A stretch of DNA of 64,000 nucleotides, from contig NC_068577.1 in the NCBI RefSeq assembly GCF_025698545.1, positions 35,295,250 through 35,359,249 of the forward strand, written 5' to 3'. Under the pieces are notes generated by a model. That model was given only the letters and a program-made list of their open reading frames with translations. It was not told where the DNA came from and did no database searches. Positions 48,185 to 59,760 of this stretch are shown one piece after another (position 1 is the first letter of the stretch; each line of letters starts with the position of its first letter). Source of the stretch: Gossypium raimondii (lineage: Eukaryota; Streptophyta; Magnoliopsida; Malvales; Malvaceae). A program made the position numbers and the translations under genes.

Positions 48185-51021
48185 TTATTACCGTTTCGAG
48201 GTGTTGGTCTTGGATGTCCTACGGATTTAAGATGCCAGAATGGCAAGATTATTCGGATTGAATCTAATGATCTGAATGGATTATCGGCAGTGATATCCTC
48301 GATGTTGGCTCAAAAGTATGTAACAAAAATTTATGAAGCTTACTTTGCATATGTTCTTGATAGTAAAGTGGCTGAAAAGAAGATTGAATTTGTACCAGTT
48401 GTGTGTGAGTATTCGGATGTGTTTCTCGAAGAATTATCGGGTTTGCCACCTATTCGAGAGGTAGAGTTTGGTATTGAGTTAGTACCAAGGATGACTTTGA
48501 TTTCTATAGCTCCGTATCGTATGGCACCAACTGAATTAAAAGAGTTGAAAGCACAGTTGCAAGAGTTGACAGATAAAGGTTTCGCACGACCGAGTTTCTC
48601 TCCTTGGGGTGCGCCAGTTCTATTTGTGAAAAAGAAAGATGGAACGATGAGAATGTGCATTGATTACCAGCAGCTCAATAAGGTGACTATAAAGAATAAA
48701 TATTCGTTGCCACGTATTGACGACTTGTTCGATCAGCTAAAAGGGGCTTCAATGATTTCGAAGATAGATTTGAGATCGGGTTACTATCAGTTGCGAGTTA
48801 AAGACTTTGATGTGCCAAAGACAACTTTTCAAATGAGGCATGGACATTACGAGTTCCTGGTTATGCTTTTCGGACTTACTAATGCACCTGCTGTTTTCAT
48901 GGATTTGATGAATCGGATCTTTAGACAGTATCTGGATTGGTTTGTGGTAGTATTCATAGATGACATTTTAATCTACTCTCGTGATAAAATCGAGCATGCT
49001 GAACATCTGAGACTTGTGTTACAAACTTTGCGAGATAAACAGTTGTATGCAAAGTTCAGTAAATGTGAGTTCTGGTTACACGAAGTAAGTTTTCTAGGCC
49101 ATGTTGTATCAGCATCGGGTAAAGAATTTGTCATTTATAGTGATGCATCTTTGAGTGGCTTAGGTTGTGTTTTGATGCAGGAAGGCAAAGTCATAGCTTA
49201 CGCCTCGAGACAACTAAAGCTGCACGAAAAGAATTATCGGACACACGACCTGGAATTGGCAGTTATTTTGTTTGCTTTAAAAATATGGTGCCACTATTTA
49301 TTCAGTGAAAAATGTCATGTTTATTCTGATCACAAAAGCCTAAAATATTTGATGACTCAGAAGGATCTGAATTTGAGACAGTGACAGTGGTTGGAGTTGC
49401 TAAAAGATTACGAGCTTGTGATTGGTTATCATTCGGGAAAGGATAATGTTGTTACTGATGCTCTAAGTCAAAAATCATTATTTTCTTTGCGTGCAATGAA
49501 TGCGCATATAGCTATGTCTGATGATGGTGCGATAATAGCTGAGTTAAAAGCAAAACCGTTATTTGTTCAATAGATTTGTGAAGCTTAGAAGCCGATGATG
49601 ATTTAATTGCAAAATGAGTTCAGTGTGACTTGAATTTTGATTCAGAGTTTCTAGTTGACGCTGAGGATTGTTTGAGATTCAAAAATCGATTATGTGTTCA
49701 AAAAATTTCAGAGTTAATTCAGATGATATTGAATGAGGCTCATAATAGTCGATTATTTGTTCATCCGGGTGGCACGGGAATGTATAACGATCTGAAACAA
49801 CACTATTGTTGGCACGATATGAAACGAGACATTTTTTACTTTGTTTCAAAATGTTTAATATGTCAGCAAGTAAAAGCCAAGCATCAGGTACTTTCTGGAT
49901 TGCTTTAGCCGATCATGATACCTGAATGGAAATGGGATTGAGTCACGATGGATTTTGTATCCGATTTACCGTTGGCATCGAGCAAGAAAGATGCAATCTG
50001 GGTTATTGTTGATAGATTGACTAAATCAGCTCACTTTGTTCCGGTCCGTACGGATTATTCGCTTGATAAGCTTGCTGAGTTATATATCTCTCAGATTGTG
50101 AGATTGCATTGAGTACCTATTTCTATTGTTTCGGATAGAGATCCGAGGTTTACATCACGGTTTTGAAAAAAACTGCAAGATGCCCTAAGTACTAAACTGT
50201 ATTTTAGCACTGCTTTTCATCCCTAGACAGATGGTCAGTTCGAACGAATCATTCAAATACTTGAGGATATGTTGAGATGTTGCATTCTTGAGTTCAAAGG
50301 TATGTGGGATCGATACTTGCCTCTGATTGAATTTGCGTACAATAATAGCTTTCAATCGAGTATCAAAATGGCACCTTATGAGGCTTTGTACGGTCCTAAA
50401 TGTCATACACCTTTGTATTGGTCTGAACTCAGCGAAAACAAGATATATGGGGTCGATTTTATTAAAGAGACTGAACAGAAAGTGGAAGTGATACGCAATA
50501 GTCTGAAAACAATAGCGGATCGTCAAAAATTGTATGCAGACTTGAAAAGAAAAGATATAGAGTGTCAGATTGAGGACAAAGTGTTTTTGAAAGTCTCGCC
50601 GTGGAAGAAAATACTTAGATTCAATCGTAAAGGCAAATTGAGTCCGAGATTTATTGGGCCGTATGAGATTATAGAGCGTATCGGGTCGATTGCTTATAGA
50701 TTGCTGTTGCCACCTGAGCTAGAAAAGATCCACAATGTATTTCATGTTTCGATGCTCCGTAGATACCGATCCTTCACATGTGATTAGTCTGATAGAAATT
50801 GAGATTAAGTTCGATATGTCTTATGAAGAATAACCGATTCGCATTCTGGCTCGTGAGGTTAAAGAATTACGAAATAAGAAAATTCCGTTAGTCAAAGTAC
50901 TGTGGCATAAACACAAAGTTGAAGAAGCAACTTGGGAACCTGAGGATGCAATGAAAGAGTGTTATCCAAACCTATTCACCGGTAAGATTTTCGGGGATGA
51001 AAATGCCTAATGGGGGAGAGT
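48185..51021 (+). mobile_element. 5'-truncated chromovirus (Tekay/Del-like Ty3/gypsy) pol
   Basis: The sequence enters near the end of protease ([13 protein letters not shown]). Reverse transcriptase follows at about 48500-49120, with [11 protein letters not shown] and the catalytic [11 protein letters not shown] (FIDD). RNase H ([13 protein letters not shown]) starts directly after VVSASG: the connection region of roughly 90 residues that normally separates them is missing. A stop lies at 49382-49384. The integrase zinc region is at 49790-49880 (H, H, CLICQ), then come core and C-terminal parts with stops near 49906, 49941 and 50112. Next is a chromodomain-like end (LWHKHKVEEATWEPED, about 50900-50945) and a purine tract TGGGGGAGAG at 51011-51020. 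The 5' LTR, gag and most of protease are absent. Inactive. Confidence 0.88.
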
Positions 51022-52288
51022 TGTAACAACCTAATTTTGACCCTAATCAGACATAGTGGTTTCGGGACCACAAATCTGAGTCAGAAAAATATTTTAAAAT
51101 TATTTTTGGTATTTGCAGTATGTGACTTACTATGTGTGAAAATTTCGTATGAAAATTTAATCGTTTGAGTGCTCAATTTGATAAAATGAATTAATCGTGT
51201 AAAATAGAAATTTAGGGGGGTCAAATTTAAAAGCACCCAATTGTTGTTGTCTTTTAAAAATGAGGGTTTTGAATGGCAATTAGGCCATTTAGTTGATAGT
51301 GGGCGACAATGGTCAATATTGCCCTTAAGTTATATGTTTTGTAATTTATTTAATTAGGTTAAAATAGTAAATTAATAATGCATAATAATATATGTTAATT
51401 AAAAAAATTAAAAACCATGTTCTCATCTTCCCTAATTCGAAACTAAGAAAAGAAAAGAAAGAAAAAAAACTCAAGCAAGGGTTCGACTATTAGAAAGCTT
51501 GATTCAATGTTGGTTTTGTTTCGGTTTTTGATAATTTTTACGTTTTTGAGATCGTTGTTTCGAATACTACAAAACCCATGCTTTAATTTTATGAATTGTT
51601 GATGATTTTGAAATGTGCCATTGATGAATGCTTGAGCTTTGTGTTGGTTGATGATGAAATATGAAAGATTTGTGAAAGATTAACATGTTTTGTCTTTGAA
51701 TTTTTGGTGAAATTGAGTAATTAGGGCCAAATTGTGAAAATAAAATTTTGAGGGACTAAAAGGTGAAATAAATGAAATGTGTGGACTTGTATGAACACTA
51801 GGAACATTCGGCCCTAGTATGGTGTGTTTAAATTTTGTGTATTTTGTGTTTTGTGCAAAAAGGACTAAATTACAAAAAGTGTACAATGTTAGGGGCAAAA
51901 TGGTATATTTCCCATTTATGTATTTTTGGATTTAATTGAATGATTTGATGAATAAAAAAAGCTAAATTTGAAAATGTTTAGATCAAGAAATGAAGAAAAT
52001 AGAATTAGATCGGGGAAAAACGAAGATAGTCAAGTAGTCGATCGTGTCTGTCGATATCCGAGGAAAGTCAATTAGCAATTAAATTTTATTTAAATTGAAT
52101 ATATATTTATTTATTTATCATACAAATGATATGTTGAAACTTAAAATATGTAATTTGAATAAAACTTTGTTATTTTTCGATTTGATAGCGAATATATGAG
52201 ATGGTCTAGGTAGGTTGATTTTAATGATACAAATTTTAGGTATGTTAGCTAAATATGCTTTAAGTTCAATGAAATGAAACCAGCAATA

Positions 52289-52290
<2 letters not shown>

Positions 52291-52326
<36 letters not shown>
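52291..52326. repeat. (AT)18 microsatellite
   Basis: Uninterrupted AT dinucleotide run inside the chromovirus LTR. Confidence 0.95.
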
Positions 52327-52331
<5 letters not shown>

Positions 52332-52724
52332 TAGATATGCAAATCGAATGTAAGGCTTATTCCTTGAGTTGAATTTAAAATTATGAGTTATAAATATATG
52401 GTTCAAAAGTATAATACAAGTTCTTGAGTTAAAATTAATATTATGAATTACTTATATTTTTATGCATGTAGTTCAAACATGTATATATATATTCAAGTTC
52501 CTAAGTTGGAAATTAATGTATGAATTTTATATACATAGGGAGTTCGAACATCGGTTACAAAACCCTTTGTGCTGAATGTAATATTTTTGAGTTATACCTA
52601 TGTGATCCGAATGTAAGTTTACTACGAAGAATCAAATATAATCCAATGTTACGGATATACAGTTATTGAGTAAGATTTATGTAATTATAAAGAACTATAC
52701 GAAAGATCATCTTTGTATTTGAGA

Positions 52725-52845
52725 TTCTCAGGCTTGTGCCTAGCAGGCTTAATGCCGGTGAAATATTCAGACTTTACGTCTAGCAGGCTTAATGTCGGTG
52801 TACGGAAGCAGGCTTTAAGCCTAGCAGGCTATGTGCCGGTGAATT
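52725..52845. repeat. Three-copy GCAGGCTTAATGCCGGTG repeat in LTR
   Basis: Units of about 40 bases, each with a CAGGCTT..GCCTAGCAGGCT stretch and then a (T)GCCGGTG ending, repeat three times with changes. It occupies the place where related LTRs carry their own internal repeats. Confidence 0.75.
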
Positions 52846-55524
52846 TATTCAAAACATGTGTTTTGAAAGTTGTTGTCAATGTAATATTGAATGCAGTCGG
52901 ACATGTGAATGAACTTTATCTGCAGGTATGTATTAGATAAATGAATGAATGGAAATAAGGTAAGTTGTCTATTTGGAATGAATTAAGGTATGTTTAGATT
53001 AATAGAAAAGTATATGAAATTAAAAGTGTAACCAAGAGATGTATATTATCTTTAGAAATAAGTTAATTGCTCTTTTATTTATTTCATTAAATTTTATCTA
53101 TGCTATTGATTTACTAAGCTCTCAATGGCTTATTGTATGTGTTTGTGTTTGTTTATTTCTGTCTTATAGATTTTGAGGTTGTTACGAGCTCGGGGATCGT
53201 CAGTAAAGCTTATCACACTATCGGCTAATTAAGGTATCTTAAGCTGAAATTTTCTTTGAGACTATGGCATGTATAGACTAAGACTAGTTTGAAATTGTTT
53301 ATTTTGAAAGAAAATATGTATTAAAGCCATGCGAATATGGCTTAATTATCTTGCCTTATTCGATTTTGGATTGGATTGAAGATCATGCATATTTTGATTT
53401 TGGTTCGGCATTATATGAATTATACAAAGTAAATGAATGTTGTGTGCGATTTGTTTGAATTAGGTATAAGATGAATATATTTATATAACTTGATTATCGA
53501 TGGACATGTGCAATATTATAGAATTGTATTTAGTCATGAATTAAAATTCCTTGTAATTGATTCACGAATAGTTAATTATGTGTAAGCAAATTTGATTTTG
53601 GTATATATATATTTGATAAGTAAAGTTGGTCATATGGTTTATGACATTTAGAGTTAAAGTGAGGAATTATTTGTATATGTGTTCGGTTTAGATTTAGGAT
53701 AATGTTAAATATAATGTTTCATAGAATAGATGAGCAATCCGTTTGATATATATTTATAATGGTAATGTTGAATACTTATGTGTGGTAAGCGATATGAGAT
53801 CATTGGATTAATGAATTTTGATTTGTGCATAGATTGTTTTCGAATATGATATGTGCTGAATTGGTATTCATAAATATCGTATATGTAAATAGAATGTATT
53901 GAAATTTGTTTAATTCAAGTATATAGGTGGCTTTGAGATTTATTCGATGTTTACGTTATATTGATTAGCGGTGTTATATTCTAATTGATGTAAATGTATA
54001 TTTGATTAAAACAAGGAAACATAAGTTTAATATTAGTTGATTATATAAATAAATAATTATGTTCAAATATACCTAGATTAGTTAATTTAGTTTGAGTTGA
54101 TAGGAATACAACCTTATTTAAATTTGAATAGTTCATTAAGTGCATTTAGCATTTAAAGTAAGAAATGCAAATTTGATATAATGTGAATTGTACTAGTGTC
54201 TTTAAATATTAAATGTGATCGAACATTTGTGCGTTTAGTAGTAACGACTAAGGTATATATATATGTCATATCATGATTTATTATACGATTAAATTGATAA
54301 GTAGTACTTGTGTCATTAGGAATTTGATAAGTTGGGATATGTTCTATTGCTTAAATGTAAGTTGTTTGAATAAGTAATTATAAATTTTTAATAATGCTGA
54401 TTGGTAAATTATGACTTTATAATTAAATCTATTTGTGAATAGTTAAACCAGTCAAAGTAATAAAAGTAATATTGTTCTTGAGTGACTAAGAATGTTCAAT
54501 AATTGTGCTTTAATGTGCTATGTTTGGTAATACCTCGTAACCCTAATCTGGCGATGGATATGGGTTAGGGGTGTTACATTAGACACATGAAATGTAAATC
54601 TGAAATGTTAAATAGACATGTGAAGGTTGATGTGTATTAGCAAGTGTGATTATTTGTATATGGTTTATGAGTATGAATAAATTATATGTTTCATATATGA
54701 ATTCACTAACCTTATGATATTTGTGATGTGTATATGATGAACTCATGTTCTTGATTGTGTAATTAATTGTACCATGTTTGAGTTACATTATAATTGGTAA
54801 GTTGAGCTAATTTTAATACGGACTTATTAACAATGATTTGCCGTATGTCCGTTGTGTTTGTTTCTTTGTAGATTATCGGAAATTTTGTCGGTTGGGAGTC
54901 AAGTTGGAGCTCACACTATCCGTTCAATGACTTGGTAGAATTTTGACTATTTTGGTATAGGTTATAAGTGGCATGTAGTAGGTGTTTTAAATTTCATATG
55001 TATATTTTCAAGTTGTGATATGTTTTTGGCTATGTAAATATGGTTGTAGTATTTGGCTTAGTTGGTACTTTTATTAAATAAGTATGTACATATATATATG
55101 AATAGTTTTGGTCATGTTTTGTAAGTTTAGTTTTGGTATGTGATAAGATGCAATGTTTTAAATGATAGGTATATGCTTTGTGGAATGGTGATTGATGAAT
55201 GTGAAAGTTTTATATGCTTGATTTGAGGTGCCAATTGTGGCATATTGGTTAGGCACTTAGGATGTATGAATGTAACACCCCTAACCCATGTCCAAATTCT
55301 GAATAAGGTTACGGAACATTACTAGATTTTACATTTTAGAACTATAAAAATTTTAAAACATTTAATTCATATCATCAATCACAGCAAAACCAATCAATAG
55401 CATACATATTGTCCCTCATACAAGCCCTCGAGGCTTTAAAAATACATTAGAAACAAATCAGGACTAAATCAGAAACATATAGAAATTTTAGGGAAAAGAT
55501 GAAAATTTGCAAACTGTAGGGGTC

Positions 55525-55850
55525 ACACGGCAATGTGGCCAGGCCGTGTGACTCACACGGCTAAGAGACATGCTCGTGTCTTAGGCCATTTGGGCATTCA
55601 AAATAGGGACATACAGCCGTGTTCCAGCCCGTGTAACTCACTAACTTGGGTGACACAGCCAAGCCACACACCCGTGTGCTAGGCCGTGTACCCTTCGAAA
55701 TAACCTCACACGCCTGTGTGCCAGGCCGTGTTCTAGGCCGTGTAAAACCTTACTTGTAAATCTTTGAAAACTACAGGGGACACATGGTCGTGCTGCCTGG
55801 TTGTGTGTCACACACGGCTGAGACACATGCCCGTGTCTCTACCCGTGTGG
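55525..55850. repeat. CACACGG/CCGTGTG cluster inside solo LTR
   Basis: Many CACACGG or CCGTGTG words at irregular spacing, matching the clusters at 21233-21560 and 59340-59500. Confidence 0.75.
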
Positions 55851-57419
55851 ACGAAAATAGGCCATTTTATAAGCCATTTTTCTCATCCTTTTCAACATGT
55901 ACCTATAATCCCTTTTGCACATATACATAAGCCATCAAAAGGCACCAAAACCATGCATAATCAAGCTAAACATGTATGGCATAATAACATCCAACCAATA
56001 TTTCCAAAGGCACCTCCAATGACAACATTAAAACATGTATAACCATGTACTTAATTTGGCCAAAATAATTAATTAACTTCTAACTAAGTTTGCATCATTA
56101 CATACCATTGAATTTACTTACCATAACATACCAAATGGTATTAAGTATACCATTCAACCACTAGCATCAATAGTCATATAATTCATTCATAACAAAGTAC
56201 CAATTCACCACATTTACATATGCCACAAGACATTTACAATATGTATATTTAGACTTTCATTTCATCTTCCATCATTCAAACATAACAAACCAAACATTCA
56301 CCATTTTAAGGCTAATATTTACATGCCAAAACTAAATTCATTGCACTACCAAAATGCCATAAGTCAAGCCAAACCAAATGGCCATATCAACAACCAAAAC
56401 ACATATGTCAACATTAGTTAAAATACCTATACATGCCATTAGAACCTTAACCAAAACATCAAAATCTACCGAGATAATCGCTGGATAGTGTGATAAATCT
56501 CTGATGAGCTTCCAACCCGATCGAGCTTCCGATAATCTGAAAAGTAAAGAAAAACAACTACGTAAGCAATGAATGCTTAGTAAGCTAATATAAAATTTAA
56601 TCAAATCAATCCATTTCCAATATGAAATTTATACATATCAAGAATAATCATATACCAATACCATATGATTCATGAAACCAACTTCAACAACTCGCAAAAT
56701 GAGTAAATCTATAACATCACTTATACATATTATCCCTAGCATAGTAGGATTTAAAAAAAATTTTAAACTCTTCCAAATTTCTTTATTTCCATTTGCATTT
56801 CATTACTTTCCACACCCGTTCCATATGCATAACGCACAAGACATAAGCATATCGTCAACCATAGCCACAAGCTAGTGCATTTAAATATAGCTCTTTTGGA
56901 ATTAATCACATGATAAACCATTTCATAAGAAATTAAATAATTTAAACCTTACCACTCTTTCATAAACACAAGTATATTTCCATTTGGACACTCACCATTA
57001 CAATACATAACCTATAAATTAACATGACATGATCCAACTAAAGCTTGGAAAAAGCCTAAGCATTCACACCAAACATGTTAGCATACATTATACAAATTAT
57101 AAGCACATTAACATGAATAGCCATTTAATCTCAACATGTATCACTTGAATCTATTACTCATCTTAACTTACATAATTTCCATGTATCACCATATCAAAGA
57201 TATTCATATAGTTTCATGTCTTAATTCATATCATTCTCTTTACCATTTCATTTGCATAACACATAAGGCATAAACATAGCATCACTTAAATCATACTTTT
57301 CATAATCATGAATGTTCTTACTTGAATCATCGATACATCATACCTTTCTATAATTGTCATAGTGAAACCAATAGGAACCCTTATCGGTTCATCCCTTTTT
57401 ATGCCTGTTGAACCACTTA

Positions 57420-57790
57420 GAATAATACCAGATATGCGAGAAAAGCTCACACAAAGTGTGCTAAACATATAGTCGTAGCTCACACGAGTTGGAAAATGGG
57501 TCTGTTTACACAAGTTGTTGGTCAGAATGTAAGCTATATGATACTGCTCACACAAGCTGTCGAGTATCCGCAACTAATGTCGAATGTTAGCCATCAATAG
57601 GGCATTCAATACCAGCACCCGAAACGTGGTAACCTGGGTTTGCTCCCACAAGCTGTCGATCGGAACATAGCTACACGGTGCTACTCACACAAGCTGTCAA
57701 GTAACTACAACATGTGCTGGAAACTCAACCACCGGTAGGACATTTAGGACCAGCACCCGAAACACTGTAACCCTAATGACATTTCATTTT
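57420..57790. repeat. Repeats of CTCACACAAGCTGTC and CAGCACCCGAAAC
   Basis: CTCACACAAGCTGTC-like words recur about six times. A longer unit containing ACCAGCACCCGAAAC and GTAACC occurs twice (about 57610 and 57750), so a repeat of about 135-140 bases is nested with shorter words. Confidence 0.65.
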
Positions 57791-59760
57791 TATCCTATAT
57801 ATTCCTAAGGTTCAAACGGGACTCGATAGTCATCGTACTGCGTTGAATTTCCCTCGTTTCATTACAAGATAAATTGTATAATAACATATATATCGTTTCA
57901 TTTTTAGTAAAATTCATATAATAACATTCAATTTAATCAACAATATACATAGTACGGTTCACACGAACTTACTTGGCTAAATTGCAAAAATACCAAAGTT
58001 TAGGGGTACTTTGGTAATTTTCTATTTTCTTGATTTTCCACCTGATCTTGATCTAAATTAATAATTTCATTCAATATATTAATTTATACAATAAAATAAT
58101 TCATTTCATGCAATTTGGTCATTTTTACATTTTTATAAAATTGCCCCTAAAGTTTTACTTTTATTCAATTTAGTCCCTGAGCCCAAAACATGCAATTTAA
58201 CCATTTTTAATACAAACCCAAGCTAGAAGAATGTTCACAGTATTCAAAAATTCTATTTATGTAATAATTTCACATTAAATCCTTATACTTTTATTAATTT
58301 AACAAATTAGTCCTTAATAAAAATTCATCAAAATCAATTAACAAAATACTTTTAAATATAAATAAACATTCAAAATTCATCATATAACATCAAAAATTAC
58401 AAGATTCATCAATGGCAACATTAAAAATCTTTAACAGTTTCAAAATCGAAGGTACGAGCTAGTTGGACCTAGTTGCAACGATATCAAAAACATAAAAATT
58501 ATTAAAAACGGATGAAAAATGGCTTACCATGCATGAATTGAAGCATGGACGAACCTTGGTTCTTCTTTCCATGGTGTTTAGGTGATGAAGATGTCAAATG
58601 AAGAAGAAAACCTTTGTTTTCTTATTTTATTAACTTTTATTTCTTTATTTTATCTTTTTCATTTAATAATAACATTATAATATAAAAATCACATATAAAA
58701 TTAAAAGAACATAAAGCTTTAACTGTCCACAAACTTAGGAATGGGTATTTTACCCATTATGGCCCTCCAATTATAATTATTTAATCAATTAACACATTTA
58801 AACTAATAGTGATTGAATTTTTAACTTTTACGATTTAGTTCTTTTTGCTTAATTAACTATCGAAACGATAAAATTTTCCAACAAAATTTAATACCACCTT
58901 AATTACACTCTGTAAATATTTATAAAAATATTTACGGCTTGATTTATAAAAATGAGGTCTCGATACCTTAATTTCTAAAACCATTTAACCTTAGGGTCAT
59001 ACCACTTGAACTTAATAAATCGCTTATAAAAACAAAAATCACTATATCAAAAACCTTTTCAAAGTCACAATTAACTCATAAATATTAAATATAATATTTA
59101 CGAACTTACTCGTCAAATTTGGTGGCCCCAAAACCACTGTTTTCGACACCACTGAAAAACGTGTTGTTACAATGAATATGTGTTATTTTGGTATGTTTTG
59201 ATAAGTTCTAAACAAGTTTGAATGTTGGAAAAATGTTGCTTGTGGCCTAAGTGAAGTTGGTTTAGGTAACTTGTTGAAAAAGGGACAATTAGATGTACAT
59301 GACCTAACACATGGTCGTATGGTCTGTGTAATTTAAGTTTTAATTGGCACACACGACATTAGTTAGTTACATGGTTTGAAGACACAGCCGTGTACCTCCT
59401 CCCACACAGCTTTAGTCCTTGCACACAGGTAGTTAACATGGCCATTTTCTATGGCTTCACACGACATCAGGCTGTCACACAGCCTGGTCACATAGACGTG
59501 TAACCCCTGTTTTTTTATTTTTACCCCATTTTTCTCAAATGTTTTAATTAAGTCCGTACTTTGTTTGAAATTGTTTTATAGCTTTGGTATGCTCGATTTA
59601 ACACCATTAGGATATGAATAACACGATTTTGATTGTGTGATTAACAATTTAAGCAATGTATGGAAATATTTTAATTCAATATAGCATGATTCTATTTTGT
59701 ATTGTATAGTAGCATCCCGTAACCTTAATCTGGTGACGGGGACAGGTGATGGGTCTTACA

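Larger units (their letters stand above)
51022..54578 (+). mobile_element. 3' LTR of the chromovirus (3557 bases)
   Basis: Starts TGTAACAACCTAATTTTGAC right after the purine tract and ends GGGTTAGGGGTGTTACA. The next bases (TTAGA) differ by one from TTAGG found near the left junction at about 48177-48181. Inside are a three-unit repeat (52725), an (AT)n run (52291) and a TTACGAGCTCGGGGATC box (about 53180). Other LTRs here have a related GGAAGCTCGATCGGG-like box in that place. Confidence 0.8.
55271..59171 (-). mobile_element. Solo LTR of 3901 bases nested in the LTR of 44190
   Basis: Bounded by TGTAACACCCCTAACCC and GTGTTGTTACA. The target duplication ATGAA is at 55266-55270 and 59172-59176. 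No gag or pol sequence is inside. Orientation is minus. It carries a CACACGG cluster (55525-55850) and a CACAAGCTGTC repeat (57420-57790). It is the complete relative of the truncated LTR at 20999-23690. Confidence 0.88.
44190..59760 (+). mobile_element. Solo gypsy-type LTR (about 2.56 kb) split by three later insertions
   Basis: Begins TGTAACAGCCTATTTTTCAG and ends GGTGATGGGTCTTACA. The 5-base target duplication ACAAT flanks it at 44185-44189 and 59761-59765. Its own sequence is in four parts: 44190-44869, 47578 to about 48184, 54579-55270 and 59177-59760. No gag or pol belongs to it between these parts, so it is a solo LTR, the product of recombination between two LTRs. It belongs to the same family as the LTR at 55271-59171, sharing the start and the CACACGG zone near its end (59340-59500). 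Confidence 0.8.
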
